NCBI RefSeq assembly: GCF_009883635.2
Contig: NZ_CP026115.2
Coordinates: forward strand, 124,001-188,000
DNA: 64,000 bases
Source: Pseudomonas putida
GTDB lineage: Bacteria; Pseudomonadota; Gammaproteobacteria; Pseudomonadales; Pseudomonadaceae
Direction: 5' to 3'
Below are positions 9,288 to 18,497 of this stretch, piece after piece. The notes beneath the pieces are model-generated. The model worked only from the letters and a program-made list of their open reading frames with translations. It did no database searches and was not told where the DNA came from. A program made the translations under genes and the position numbers. Every line of letters starts with the position of its first letter. Within the stretch, counting starts at the first letter, position 1.

Positions 9288-11009
9288 ATGAAGCACCTGC
9301 TGAAGATGGCGATCAGCGCGGGCCTGGCCTGCACCGCCCTGCCGGGTTTCGCGGCGGTGGACGTGATCCTGCACAACGCCAAGGTCTACACCGCCGAGCC
9401 TGGCCAACCGCTGCAACAGGCTGTGGCAGTCGAAGGCGAGAAAATCGTCGCGGTGGGCTCCGACCAGGCCGTGTTACCCCTCAAGCGCGAAGGCACCCTG
9501 GTCATCGACCTGGGCGGCAAGGTGCTGATGCCGGGCTTGCTCGATTCCCACTCCCACGCCATCAAAGGCGGCCTGCAACTGGAGCTGGCCGACCTCGCCG
9601 GCGAGCAGGTACCGCTGGATGAGCTGGAACAGCGCCTGCGTCAGTGGCGCAGCGACGGCAAGGCCGTGCGTGGCGAGTTCCTGAGCGTCGGTGGCGTGCC
9701 TGGCACCTATTGGGATGACATTGCCGCACTGGAGCAGCGCTTCAACCACGGTGAGTGGGCCGAACAGCCGATCCTCCTCGCCGCCAACGACATGCACACT
9801 GGCTGGGCCAACCAGGTCATGCTCAAGCGCGCCGGGATCGATGCAAAAACCATCGCTGCCCTCCCCGCCGAAACGCGCAACACCCTGGGCCAGCACGCGG
9901 ACGGCACGCCGAACGGCTTTCTCGCCGACGCCAGCTACTACCCGGTCACCGACCTGCTGCCGCCACTGAGCGACGAGACCCTGATGAGCGCCGGGCGCAG
10001 GGCCCTGGACTACTACAAGCAGCTGGGCATCACCGGCTGGATGGACCCGCTGGCCAATGAGCGGCCGGGCGCCGATGTGAAGAACGACTCGCTGGGCGTG
10101 CTGCCCATCTACAAGCGGCTTTCCGAGCATGGCGAGCTGACCGCCCATGTCGCCGCCCTGCTGATGGCCGACTCCAAGGCCCGTCCTGCGGACCTGGACC
10201 AGCTGGACAAGGTGCGCCAGCAATTTCTCGGCGTGCACAACCTCACCTTGCCGGGCATCAAGGTGTTCGCCGACGGTGTCGCCGAGGCACCAGCGCAGAC
10301 GGCGGCGATGCTCGAACCCTATCGCAACTCCGGCCAGCACGGCGAGCTGCTGCTGGACCCACAGCACTTTGGCGAGCTGGTCAGCGCCGCCGATGCCCGT
10401 GGCTGGCTGGTGCATGTGCATGCCATCGGCGACCGCGCCGTGCGCGAGGCGCTCAACGGTATCGAACAGGCCCGACGGCAGCGCAACAGCGGCATCGCCC
10501 ACTCCATCACCCACCTGCAGATGGTCAACCCCAAGGAATACGCCCGCTTCAAGCAGCTCGACGTGATTGCCGCCATGCAGCTGTACTGGGCCAGCGCCGA
10601 CGCCTCGAACATGGACCTGGTCAAGCCCTACGTGAACGCGATGGCCTTCCTGCATACCTTCCCGGCTCGCTCGCTGGTGAAAAACGGCGCGACCATTTCC
10701 GGTGCCAGCGACTGGCCGATCACCACCCCGGAACCGTGGAAGGCAATTTACCAGGCCATCAGCCGCAAAGGCCCCAAGGGCGTGCTCAATGCCGATGAAG
10801 CGATCGACCGCCAAGTGATGTTCCAGGCCTATACCCTCAACGCCGCCCGGGCCATGCGCCTGGAGCAGCAGGTCGGCTCACTGAAGGTCGGCAAGCAGGC
10901 CGACATGATCGTCCTCGACCGCGACGTACTCAGTGTCGATCCACAGTCGCTGCGCGATACGCAAGTGCTGCAGACCTGGTTTGCCGGCCAGCAGATCTAC
11001 GCCCGCTGA
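9288..11009 (+). CDS. Secreted metal-dependent amidohydrolase (YtcJ-like)
   Basis: 573 residues starting MKHLLKMAISAGLACTALPGFAA, a clear Sec signal peptide cleaved after ~AFA/A, so the enzyme acts in the periplasm. This start lies 11 bases after a weak GAGG. The body is an amidohydrolase_3 TIM barrel: metal-binding DSHSHA near residue 85, FADGVAEAP and HVHAIGDRAV in the middle, the SDWPIT motif with the catalytic Asp, and the closing VGSLKVGKQADMIVLDRD. YtcJ-type enzymes hydrolyse N-formyl, N-acyl or imide bonds. With the C45 hydrolase and MHS carrier across the LysR gene it may form one N-acyl/amide utilisation unit. Its last 13 bases overlap the convergent LysR gene. Confidence 0.85.
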   Translation: MKHLLKMAISAGLACTALPGFAAVDVILHNAKVYTAEPGQPLQQAVAVEGEKIVAVGSDQAVLPLKREGTLVIDLGGKVLMPGLLDSHSHAIKGGLQLELADLAGEQVPLDELEQRLRQWRSDGKAVRGEFLSVGGVPGTYWDDIAALEQRFNHGEWAEQPILLAANDMHTGWANQVMLKRAGIDAKTIAALPAETRNTLGQHADGTPNGFLADASYYPVTDLLPPLSDETLMSAGRRALDYYKQLGITGWMDPLANERPGADVKNDSLGVLPIYKRLSEHGELTAHVAALLMADSKARPADLDQLDKVRQQFLGVHNLTLPGIKVFADGVAEAPAQTAAMLEPYRNSGQHGELLLDPQHFGELVSAADARGWLVHVHAIGDRAVREALNGIEQARRQRNSGIAHSITHLQMVNPKEYARFKQLDVIAAMQLYWASADASNMDLVKPYVNAMAFLHTFPARSLVKNGATISGASDWPITTPEPWKAIYQAISRKGPKGVLNADEAIDRQVMFQAYTLNAARAMRLEQQVGSLKVGKQADMIVLDRDVLSVDPQSLRDTQVLQTWFAGQQIYAR

Positions 11010-11893
11010 TCCTGCGTAGCCAGCTGCACCTGCAGAAAGGCCATCAACGCCCCCGCTGCAGGTGACAAGCTGCGGCCCTTGCGCGTCAGCATGCCGATGT
11101 GCCGCTCGACCTTGGGTTCGACCAGCGGCACGAACACCAGCTTGTCGTTCTCCACAGGGAACGCCAGGTAAGGCAAGGTGCTGATGCCCACTCCCTCCTC
11201 CAGCATCGCGATCAACGAGATCATGTTGGAGACGAACAACCGGCTATGCCCCAGCAAGCACTCGGCCTCGGTGCCTGCCAGCAGCTGCGAGGTACCGTTG
11301 CGGACCATCGGCACGCCCTGCAACTGCGACCAGTGCAGGGCTCCGCCGGCCTGCGCCAGTGGATGGTCGACGCGGCACACCACGCCCACCTGATCTTTGA
11401 TGATCGGGAAAAAATCGAGCTGCTCGTCCTCCAGCCACAGGCTGCTGATACCAAAGTCCACCTGCCCCTGGGCCAGCAACTGCTGCACGCGCTCGGCCGT
11501 GCCGTCCTGGATGCTGACCTGCACATTCGGGTGCTCGGCGACGAACCGCGCCAATGGCCCTGGCAACATGCGGCTTGCCACCGACGGCACGGTGGCGATG
11601 CTGACCTGGCCAATTTCGTGGCGGGCCAGCAGGGTGGCCTCGCGGGCGATGCGGTCGTGGTGTTCGATCAGGCCACGGAACAACGGCAGGCAATGCTCGC
11701 CGAACGGGGTCAGCTCAACCCGGCCGCCGCCCTTCTCGACCAGCGCCTGGCCCAGCTTCTGTTCCAGTTCGCGCACCGCCAGCGATATTGCCGGCTGGGT
11801 GCGAAACGCCTGGCGCGCGGCAGCGTGGAAACTCTTGAGTTCAGCGACCAGCAGGAAGTAGCGCAGCTGGGCGATTTTAAGCTCGGGCAACAT
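10997..11893 (-). CDS. LysR-family transcriptional regulator of the aldehyde dehydrogenase/BCCT operon
   Basis: 298 residues. The helix-turn-helix region (about residues 7-64) reads LRYFLLVAELKSFHAAARQAFRTQPAISLAVRELEQKLG. The effector-binding domain follows from ~95 and includes GVGISTLPYLAF, typical of CysB/CbbR-like LysR proteins. It is transcribed away from the aldehyde dehydrogenase operon with 95 bases between the starts, the classic position for a LysR activator of that operon. Its 3' end overlaps the amidohydrolase stop by 13 bases. Confidence 0.88.
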   Translation of the reverse strand: MLPELKIAQLRYFLLVAELKSFHAAARQAFRTQPAISLAVRELEQKLGQALVEKGGGRVELTPFGEHCLPLFRGLIEHHDRIAREATLLARHEIGQVSIATVPSVASRMLPGPLARFVAEHPNVQVSIQDGTAERVQQLLAQGQVDFGISSLWLEDEQLDFFPIIKDQVGVVCRVDHPLAQAGGALHWSQLQGVPMVRNGTSQLLAGTEAECLLGHSRLFVSNMISLIAMLEEGVGISTLPYLAFPVENDKLVFVPLVEPKVERHIGMLTRKGRSLSPAAGALMAFLQVQLATQDQRA

Positions 11894-11988
11894 GGTTAGC
11901 GTTCCTTATCAAAGCATTTTTTTTATTAATTTTTATTTGCCGCATATTGCTCGCAAGATGAACGCCAGGCAAACAGAGGCTTTCATCC
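11894..11988. promoter_or_regulatory. Divergent promoter region between LysR and aldehyde dehydrogenase
   Basis: 95 bases, strikingly A/T-rich (runs of T around 11920-11938) between two GC-rich genes. It must hold both promoters and probably the LysR site. The aldehyde dehydrogenase has AGAGG about 9 bases before its ATG. No perfect dyad is visible. Confidence 0.5.
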
Positions 11989-13431
11989 ATGTCACTCAAC
12001 ACCTGCAAAAACTACATCGATGGCCAGTGGTGCGAAGGCCACGCCACCTTGGGCAACCACAGCCCCTCGGACACCCGCGACCTGATCGGCGAATACCACC
12101 AGGCCAGCGCCGAACAAGCCCGCCAGGCCATCCAGGCGGCCCGCGCCGCCCAGCCAAAGTGGGCCGCCAGCGGCCTGGAAGCCCGTCAGCAGGTGCTGAT
12201 GGCCATCGGTGACGAACTGATCGCCCGCAAGCAGGAGCTCGGTGAGCTGCTGTCCCGTGAAGAAGGCAAACCGCTGGCCGAAGGCATCGGCGAGGTCGCC
12301 CGCAGCGGCCAGTTCTTCCATTACTACGCCGCCGAAGTGCTGCGCCAGATGGGCGAGACCGCCGCGTCGGTGCGCCCCGGCATCGACATCGAAGTGCATC
12401 GCGAGCCGGTGGGCGTGGTCGGCATCATCACCCCGTGGAACTTCCCCATGGCCACCGCCGCCTGGAAGATCGCCCCCGCGCTGGCGTTCGGCAACGCCGT
12501 GGTGTTCAAGCCGGCCAACCTGGTGCCGGCCAGCGCCTGGGCGCTGACCGAGATCATCAGCCGCCAGGGCCTGCCCAACGGCACCTTCAACCTGGTCATG
12601 GGCAGCGGCGCCAGCGTCGGCGAAACCCTGGTGCAGTCGGCCGAGATCGACGCCCTGACCTTTACCGGCTCGTTGCAGACCGGCCGTCGCGTCGCGGTCG
12701 CCACGGCGGGCAACCTGGTGCGCTGCCAGCTGGAAATGGGCAGCAAGAACGCCCTGGTGGTGATGGACGACGCCGACCTCGACCTGGCGGTGGAATGCGC
12801 CCTCAACGGTGCCTTCTTCGGCACCGGGCAGAAGTGCACGGCCTCGTCACGGCTGATCGTCTGCGAAGGTATCCACGACCGTTTCGTCGAGGCCCTGCGC
12901 CTGCGCATGCGCCAGCTCAAGGTCGGCCATGCCCTGGAGGCCGGCGTGCAGATCGGCCCGGTGGCCGATGCGCGCCAGCTGGAACAGAACCTGGCGTACC
13001 TGCAACTGGCCCAGGACGAAGGCGCCACCTTGGTCGAAGGTGGCGAACGCCTGCAGCTGGAAAGCGACGGCTACTACATGCGCCCGGCGCTGTTCATCGA
13101 CAGCCGCAACGACATGCGCATCAACCGCGAAGAAGTGTTCGGCCCGATCGCCTGCGTGATCCGCGTACGTGACTTCGACGAGGCGCTGGCCACGCTCAAC
13201 GACACCGAATACGGCCTGACCGCCGGCATCATCACCCAGTCGCTGCGCCACGCCAGTGCCTTCAAGCGCGGCGCCCAGACCGGCTGCGTGATGGTCAACC
13301 TGCCCACCGCCGGCACCGACTACCACGTGCCGTTCGGCGGGCGCAAAGCCTCGAGCTTCGGCCCTCGCGAACAGGGCCAGTACGCCCGTGACTTCTACAC
13401 CGTGGTCAAGACCACCTACCTGCGGCCCTGA
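11989..13431 (+). CDS. NAD(P)-dependent aldehyde dehydrogenase
   Basis: 480 residues, the standard length for the aldehyde dehydrogenase superfamily. Visible motifs are the ITPWNFPMATAAWKIAPALAFGNAVVFKP nucleotide-binding segment, FTGSLQTGRR, the general-base segment LEMGSKN, and FFGTGQKCTASSR with the catalytic Cys283. EEVFGPIACVIRV and the closing PFGGRKASSFGPREQG follow. It oxidises an aldehyde to the acid; succinate-semialdehyde or betaine-type semialdehydes are family substrates. First gene of a six-gene rightward operon, with only 13 bases to the M19 gene. In a quaternary-amine pathway it would oxidise the aldehyde left after removal or cleavage of the amine. Confidence 0.88.
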   Translation: MSLNTCKNYIDGQWCEGHATLGNHSPSDTRDLIGEYHQASAEQARQAIQAARAAQPKWAASGLEARQQVLMAIGDELIARKQELGELLSREEGKPLAEGIGEVARSGQFFHYYAAEVLRQMGETAASVRPGIDIEVHREPVGVVGIITPWNFPMATAAWKIAPALAFGNAVVFKPANLVPASAWALTEIISRQGLPNGTFNLVMGSGASVGETLVQSAEIDALTFTGSLQTGRRVAVATAGNLVRCQLEMGSKNALVVMDDADLDLAVECALNGAFFGTGQKCTASSRLIVCEGIHDRFVEALRLRMRQLKVGHALEAGVQIGPVADARQLEQNLAYLQLAQDEGATLVEGGERLQLESDGYYMRPALFIDSRNDMRINREEVFGPIACVIRVRDFDEALATLNDTEYGLTAGIITQSLRHASAFKRGAQTGCVMVNLPTAGTDYHVPFGGRKASSFGPREQGQYARDFYTVVKTTYLRP

Positions 13432-13444
13432 AGGAATACGCGCC

Positions 13445-14431
13445 ATGCATGACCTCTTGATGATCGACGGCCTGCAGTACTCCAACTGGAGCCCGGAAAT
13501 ATTCCAGCAGATGCAGGCCGGTGGCCTGAGCGCGGTGCACGCCACCATCGCCTACCACGAGAACGCCCGCGAGACCTTGTCGCGCTTGGGTGAGTGGAAC
13601 CGCCGCTTCGAAACCTGGCCCGAGCTGATCCGCCCGGTGCGCACGGCCAGCGACATTCGCCTGGCCCACCAGGAAGGCCGGGTGGGGATCTTCTTCGGCT
13701 TCCAGAACTGCTCACCGATCGAGGACGACATTGCCTTGGTGGAGGTGTTCCGCCAGCTCGGGGTGTTCGTCATGCAGCTCACCTACAACAACCAGAGCCT
13801 GCTGGCCAGCGGTTGCTATGAGCGCGAGGACAACGGCATCAGCCGCTTCGGCCGCCAGGTGATCGCCGAAATGAACCGGGTCGGCATGCTCATCGACATG
13901 TCCCACAGCGCCGAACGCAGCACCCTGGAGGCCATCGAGCTGTCGAGCCGGCCGGTGATCATTTCCCACGCCAACCCGTCGAGCTTCCACGCCGCCAAGC
14001 GCAACAAGTCCGACGCCGTGCTGCGCGGCATCGCCGAAACCGGCGGGCTGCTGGGCTTCAGCACCTACCCGTTCCACCTCAAGGGCGCATCGGACTGCAG
14101 CCTGGAAAGCTTCTGCGACATGGTCGCGCGCACCGCCGACCTAATGGGCGTCGAGCATATCGGCATCGGTACCGACCTGTGCCAGGCACAACCACTGGCG
14201 GTGCTCGAATGGATGCGCAATGGCCGCTGGAGCAAGGACAAGGACTACGGCGAAGGCTCCAAGGACAACGCCAACTGGCCGGCACCGTTGCAGTGGTTCC
14301 GCGACAGTCGCGACTTCGGCAACATCGCCCAGGGCCTGCGCGCCCGCGGCTTCGCCGAGGCCGAGGTGGCCAACATCATGGGGCTGAACTGGTTGCGCCT
14401 GCTGGAGACCGCCACCACGGCGCAGGCCTGA
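13445..14431 (+). CDS. Membrane dipeptidase-like protein (peptidase M19 family, altered metal motif)
   Basis: 328 residues, started at the ATG that follows AAGGA by 8 bases. The M19 barrel is recognisable from GRVGIFFGFQNCSPIEDD, LTYNNQSLLASGCYE, IDMSHSAERSTLEAIELSSRPVIISHANPSS, GIGTDLCQ and the closing IMGLNWLRLL. The canonical N-terminal zinc motif DGHxD is replaced by IDGLQYSNW, so two classic metal ligands are missing. I recall the same change in the M19 protein of the P. aeruginosa glycine-betaine catabolic region (PA5396), which lies in a similar context. It is therefore probably not an ordinary dipeptidase. Position between an aldehyde dehydrogenase and a BCCT carrier points to betaine-type metabolism. 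Confidence 0.8.
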   Translation: MHDLLMIDGLQYSNWSPEIFQQMQAGGLSAVHATIAYHENARETLSRLGEWNRRFETWPELIRPVRTASDIRLAHQEGRVGIFFGFQNCSPIEDDIALVEVFRQLGVFVMQLTYNNQSLLASGCYEREDNGISRFGRQVIAEMNRVGMLIDMSHSAERSTLEAIELSSRPVIISHANPSSFHAAKRNKSDAVLRGIAETGGLLGFSTYPFHLKGASDCSLESFCDMVARTADLMGVEHIGIGTDLCQAQPLAVLEWMRNGRWSKDKDYGEGSKDNANWPAPLQWFRDSRDFGNIAQGLRARGFAEAEVANIMGLNWLRLLETATTAQA

Positions 14432-14486
14432 GCCCCTTGCACGGACAGCATCAACAATAACAACAATCGCAGGTTCCGGAGGCTTC

Positions 14487-16037
14487 ATGAAAAACCCAAC
14501 CACCCTGCAGGCCGAAGGCCAGGCCATGGGCCTGCCGCTGACGCGGGACATCGACTGGCCGCTGTTCCTGATCAGCGGCGGCTTCCTCGGCGCCTTCCTG
14601 CTAGCGGCGCTGATCGACATCGACACAGTGTCGGCGCTAGTCAACACCCTGTTCGCCTGGTCGACCAAGGCCTTTGGCCTGTACTGGCAGGTGCTGATGC
14701 TGGCGACCTTCGCGGTCAGCCTGGGCATCGGCTTCTCGCGCTGCGGGCGTGTGCGCCTGGGCGGCGTGACCCAGCGCCCGGACATCAGCACCTTCAACTG
14801 GATCGCGGTGATCATGTGCGCCCTGCTGGCAGGCGGCGGCGCCTTCTGGGCCGCGGCCGAACCGCTGATGCACTTTGCCAGCCCGCCGCCCTTGTTCGCC
14901 GGGCTGCAACCGCACAGCGAGGCCGCAGCCACCGCGGCACTGGCGCAATCCTTCGTGCACTGGGGCTTCCTCGCCTGGGCGGTGCTCGGCAGCCTGCTGG
15001 CCATCGTGCTGATGCACCTGCATTACGACAAGGGCCTGCCGCTGGCACCGCGCACCCTGCTCTACCCGCTGTTTGGCGAGCGAGCGTTGAAGGGCCCGAT
15101 CGGCACCCTGGCCGACGCCACCTCGATCATCGCCGTGGTCGCCGGCACCATCGGCCCGATCGGCTTCCTCGGCCTGCAGATCAGCAGTGCGATGCACGCT
15201 GTGTGGGGCCTGCCTAACGATATCGTCACCCAGTCGCTGACCATCGTGCTGGTCACGGCGATGTACACCGTGTCTTGCCTGGTAGGGCTCAAGGGCATCC
15301 GCTTCGTCAGCGAGATCAACGTCTGGCTGATGATCGGCCTGGCGCTGTTCATGGTGGTGTTCGGCCCGACGCTGTTCATCCTCGGCGGCTTCCCGGCGGC
15401 GTTCGCCCTGCATGTGGAGCATTTCATCCCGATGACGCTGTTCCGCGCCGACCCCAAGTGGCTGGACTGGTGGACGGTGTTCTACTGGGGCTGGTTCATC
15501 GGCTATGCACCGATGGTGGCGCTGTACGTCGCGCGGATCTCGCGGGGCCGCACCATCCGCGAGATCATCACGACGCTGTCGATCATCGCGCCGCTGGTGA
15601 CCATGTTCTGGTTCACCGTGGTCGGCGGCACCGGCATCGGCCTGGAGCTGCAGACACCGGGCATCGTCACCGCCCATGGCGCGCAACCCGAAGACCTGCT
15701 GCTGGGGGTGACGCAGAACCTGCCGCTGGGCGGCCTGATCAGTGCGCTGTTCCTGTTCCTGAGCTTCATCTCGGTGGCGACCAATGGCGATGCCATGGCC
15801 TTCACCGTGGCGCTGGCGATGTCCAGCAACGATAAACCGAAGAAATGGCTGTGTGGTTTCTGGGCCATCGGCATGGGCCTGGCGGCGGTGGTGCTGATCA
15901 CCATTGGCGCGGGCGGCGTGACGGCCCTGCAGTCCTTCATTGTCATCACCGCGGTGCCGGTGTCGCTGGTGATCCTGCCAGCGTTGTGGGATGCAGTACG
16001 CATCGCCCGGCACATGGCCCGCGAACAAGGCGTCTGA
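14487..16037 (+). CDS. BCCT-family transporter (betaine/carnitine/choline type)
   Basis: 516 residues with about 12 membrane helices. The BCCT signature is clear: the segment WWTVFYWGWFIGY (about residues 328-340), with its tryptophan-rich substrate box, continues into APMVALYVARISRGRTIRE. Family members take up compounds with a fully substituted nitrogen or sulfur (choline, glycine betaine, carnitine, DMSP) using Na+ or H+. The C-terminal tail is short, lacking the long osmosensory extension of BetP-like carriers, so a catabolic role fits better than osmotic control. An AGGAGGC-like site is close before the ATG. It is the strongest hint that the operon's substrate is a betaine. Confidence 0.9.
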   Translation: MKNPTTLQAEGQAMGLPLTRDIDWPLFLISGGFLGAFLLAALIDIDTVSALVNTLFAWSTKAFGLYWQVLMLATFAVSLGIGFSRCGRVRLGGVTQRPDISTFNWIAVIMCALLAGGGAFWAAAEPLMHFASPPPLFAGLQPHSEAAATAALAQSFVHWGFLAWAVLGSLLAIVLMHLHYDKGLPLAPRTLLYPLFGERALKGPIGTLADATSIIAVVAGTIGPIGFLGLQISSAMHAVWGLPNDIVTQSLTIVLVTAMYTVSCLVGLKGIRFVSEINVWLMIGLALFMVVFGPTLFILGGFPAAFALHVEHFIPMTLFRADPKWLDWWTVFYWGWFIGYAPMVALYVARISRGRTIREIITTLSIIAPLVTMFWFTVVGGTGIGLELQTPGIVTAHGAQPEDLLLGVTQNLPLGGLISALFLFLSFISVATNGDAMAFTVALAMSSNDKPKKWLCGFWAIGMGLAAVVLITIGAGGVTALQSFIVITAVPVSLVILPALWDAVRIARHMAREQGV

Positions 16038-16063
16038 ACATGATCCATCCAGGTATGACAACA

Positions 16064-17773
16064 ATGTCCAACAGCCTACCTGCATCACTGGCCTTGCGCC
16101 CTGCCGCCCAGGTCATGGACCTGGCCCGGCTGGGCAGCCACTTCCAGAGCCCGCTGAGCTTCGTGCGCAGCAGCATGCGGCGGATGATGAACCAGCGCTG
16201 GCAGATCCAGCGCAGCCGCTTCGACCTCGATGCACAAGGCTTCGGCACCGCCATCTACCGCATCGACACGCCGAACGGGCATTACCACTGCGTGATCTTC
16301 TCGGCCTACCTGCCGCCGGAAAAACGCAGTGACCGGGTGATTGCCGACCAGTGGGACGTTGCCTTCGTGCTGGTCGCCGGCGACGTCGACGCGGCGCAAC
16401 TGGCCGACCTGCAGCGCAACGTGCCGCTGCAGGAAGCTGGCCGCTTCGATGCCCGCGTACTGGTGCTGTCCCGTGCCAACCGCAGCCTGCGCAACTTCGA
16501 CCGCTTCCTGACGGCGCTGGCCGAAGGGCAGCAACCCGACCCGCAGCAACTGGCCGAGGTCGGCTACCTCTACCGCACCACCGCGGTGTACGGCAACGGC
16601 AAGTTCGGCATCGCCGACTTCGGTTGCCTGCAGGACAACCCGGACTTCAACCAGCCGTTCAGCGCGCAGATGTTCACGGTCTACCTGCTGCGCCATTTCA
16701 GCATCGAGCAGATCGAACACATGGCCCGTGGCCTCGATCCGCAGCGGGCCGTGCCGCTGGCCCCGGCCCTGCAACGCTACCTGGGGGTCGGCAACGCCAC
16801 CGGGCTGGGCATGGCGCCCTTCCTGATCAACCACCCGCAATTGGTGGAGCGCTGGCTCAGCACCCGCGAAACCGCGCTGGCCCTGGCCTTGGCGCAACCG
16901 GCCGAGCCTACCCGACTGGCGCGCCTGCAAGGCTTGCTGACGCGGGCCCGCCTGCACCTCAGCCAGACCCGCACCGAAGACCTGCGCCAGGACCAACAGA
17001 ACCGGCAAACCCTGGCCGAGCTTGCGGCGCTGGCCGACTGGCTCGCTGACCAGCCTGCAGGCGATGACCTCTGGCCACGGCTGCTGGCCTGGAGCGAAGC
17101 GCACGCCGGGCTGGGCTGCCAGGAGCTGCTGGTGAGCCTGCTGCTGGAGTTGTACCCCGAGCAGGTCACGCCGCTGGCCGAGCAGATGGGCGCCGACGAA
17201 GGCTGGCAACTGGACGCGCAGATGCCCCTGCAGCAGTTGCGCGAACTCATCGAGCAGCAGTATGCCTGGGCCCTGGCCTACGACTTCACTGCCGTGGAGG
17301 CCGAGCATTTCTTCTGGTATCGCTCGGCCGAGAAAGAGGAACCCCGCCTGGGCATGCGCGCCGAGGAACCGGGCGCGGAAAAGGAAATGCAACTGGGCAT
17401 CGCCCGCAACATCCAGCGCTGCCATGCCGCCGTGCTTGAGCACCTGCAGGCTCATCCGCAGGCCCTGACCGCGCATCTGCTCATCGCTGCGCCTACGCTC
17501 AAGGGCACGGTGCGCCGCCTGCAAGGCATGGCGCAGAGTAGCTACGGGGAAATCCGCGCCAACCTGCTGGACCGCGACATGCTGCCGATCCATCTGCTGC
17601 GCTGCAAGCTGGCGTTCTTCGGTGCGGGCAAGTTCGACCCCAAGTCGAGCCGCTGGGTACGCATCACCCTGTTCCAGGGCGCGCCGCTGGTGAGCGATAT
17701 CGAGCTCAACGACATAGCCCAGCCGTTCGACGACGACTGGAACTTCGCGGTCATGCCGCAGGGAGCATTGTGA
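16064..17773 (+). CDS. Conserved protein of unknown function in the BCCT operon (569 aa)
   Basis: I do not recognise this family. In-frame ATGs occur at 16040, 16055 and 16064; the last is chosen because CCAGG precedes it by ~10 bases. It is soluble, with no signal peptide or membrane helix. Segments that look conserved rather than random are HCVIFSAYLPPEKRSDRVIADQWDVAF (~75-100), YGNGKFGIADFG (~176-187) and GVGNATGLGMAPFLINHP (241-258), the last reminiscent of a glycine-rich phosphate or nucleotide loop. The C-terminal third holds several paired acidic/aromatic stretches such as AVEAEHFFWYRSAEKEEPRLG. It overlaps or abuts the next gene, so it belongs to the same pathway, possibly as the catalytic step not covered by known families. 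Confidence 0.75.
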   Translation: MSNSLPASLALRPAAQVMDLARLGSHFQSPLSFVRSSMRRMMNQRWQIQRSRFDLDAQGFGTAIYRIDTPNGHYHCVIFSAYLPPEKRSDRVIADQWDVAFVLVAGDVDAAQLADLQRNVPLQEAGRFDARVLVLSRANRSLRNFDRFLTALAEGQQPDPQQLAEVGYLYRTTAVYGNGKFGIADFGCLQDNPDFNQPFSAQMFTVYLLRHFSIEQIEHMARGLDPQRAVPLAPALQRYLGVGNATGLGMAPFLINHPQLVERWLSTRETALALALAQPAEPTRLARLQGLLTRARLHLSQTRTEDLRQDQQNRQTLAELAALADWLADQPAGDDLWPRLLAWSEAHAGLGCQELLVSLLLELYPEQVTPLAEQMGADEGWQLDAQMPLQQLRELIEQQYAWALAYDFTAVEAEHFFWYRSAEKEEPRLGMRAEEPGAEKEMQLGIARNIQRCHAAVLEHLQAHPQALTAHLLIAAPTLKGTVRRLQGMAQSSYGEIRANLLDRDMLPIHLLRCKLAFFGAGKFDPKSSRWVRITLFQGAPLVSDIELNDIAQPFDDDWNFAVMPQGAL

Positions 17774-17775
17774 CC

Positions 17776-18471
17776 ATGCGTGTATCGCTCAACGAAATCC
17801 AGGTGATGTGTCGCAAAGCCTTCGAAGGTATGGGCTTTGCCCCTGGCGACTGCGAGGACGCGGCCGAACTGGTGGGCTGGCTGCACTTGCAAGGGCTGGA
17901 CGGCATCGGCGCGCTGGCACAGGCGCTGGACCCTCTGCAAGGCGAAGCCAGCCAGCCTTTCACCCTGAACTACGAGGACACCACCCAGCTGGTGATCGAC
18001 GCCCACGGCCAGAGCGTGCTGCGCTGCGCGGCGACCGCGGTGGCGCTGGTGCAGGACAAGGCCATGCACCGTGGCCAGGCGCTGCTGCAGATCCATCATT
18101 GCCATAACCGCCTGTTGCTGCTGGGCTACCTGAGCAAGGTGGCCGGGCGCGGGCTGCACGTGCAAGCCCGCTGGGAAGACGCACGCCAGCGCCACCTGGC
18201 CGACTTTACCGCAGGCGAGCTACGCCCTGTGCTACGCAGTGATGCCCAGCCCGCCGCCGTCGAGGCGTTCGAGCAAGGCGTCACCGTGCTGTTCACCCGG
18301 CCTGCCGGCCCCCTCCCGGTCGCGGGCGCCACACCGCACACCGCTAACCAGGGTTTCACCGTCAACGAAAGCACCTGGCAGCGGCTCAAGCAGCTGGCCG
18401 ATCACATCCTCGTCGAAAGCACCGAAGCCTCGCGCCGCCATGGCGCCGGCGGCGGCAGCGATGCCGACTGA
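17776..18471 (+). CDS. DUF3726-like protein
   Basis: 231 residues starting MRVSLNEIQVMCRKAFEGMGFAPGDCEDAAELVGWLHLQGLDGI. A GTG six bases upstream (17770, overlapping the previous stop) is an alternative, but AGGGAG is better spaced (10 bases) for the ATG at 17776. The N-terminal ~50 residues resemble the N-terminal helical region of the malate/L-lactate dehydrogenase-2 family, as DUF3726 proteins do, but the dehydrogenase core is missing. The C-terminus ends in Gly- and His-rich RRHGAGGGSD. No signal peptide. Tight coupling to the 569-aa protein suggests the two act together. Confidence 0.65.
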   Translation: MRVSLNEIQVMCRKAFEGMGFAPGDCEDAAELVGWLHLQGLDGIGALAQALDPLQGEASQPFTLNYEDTTQLVIDAHGQSVLRCAATAVALVQDKAMHRGQALLQIHHCHNRLLLLGYLSKVAGRGLHVQARWEDARQRHLADFTAGELRPVLRSDAQPAAVEAFEQGVTVLFTRPAGPLPVAGATPHTANQGFTVNESTWQRLKQLADHILVESTEASRRHGAGGGSDAD

Positions 18472-18497
18472 CGCCCGCACACTCAGGACCCCATTCA

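Noticed and set aside
9474..10814. 446-codon frame opposite the amidohydrolase
   Set aside because: Antisense shadow; the sense protein has a signal peptide and metal motifs.
14637..16088. 483-codon frame opposite the BCCT gene
   Set aside because: Low-complexity Gln/His/Arg-rich translation typical of antisense frames; the BCCT signature is on the plus strand.
16085..17593. 502-codon frame opposite the 569-aa unknown protein
   Set aside because: Considered because the plus-strand protein is unrecognised. The plus frame has a ribosome-binding site, tight operon spacing and better composition.
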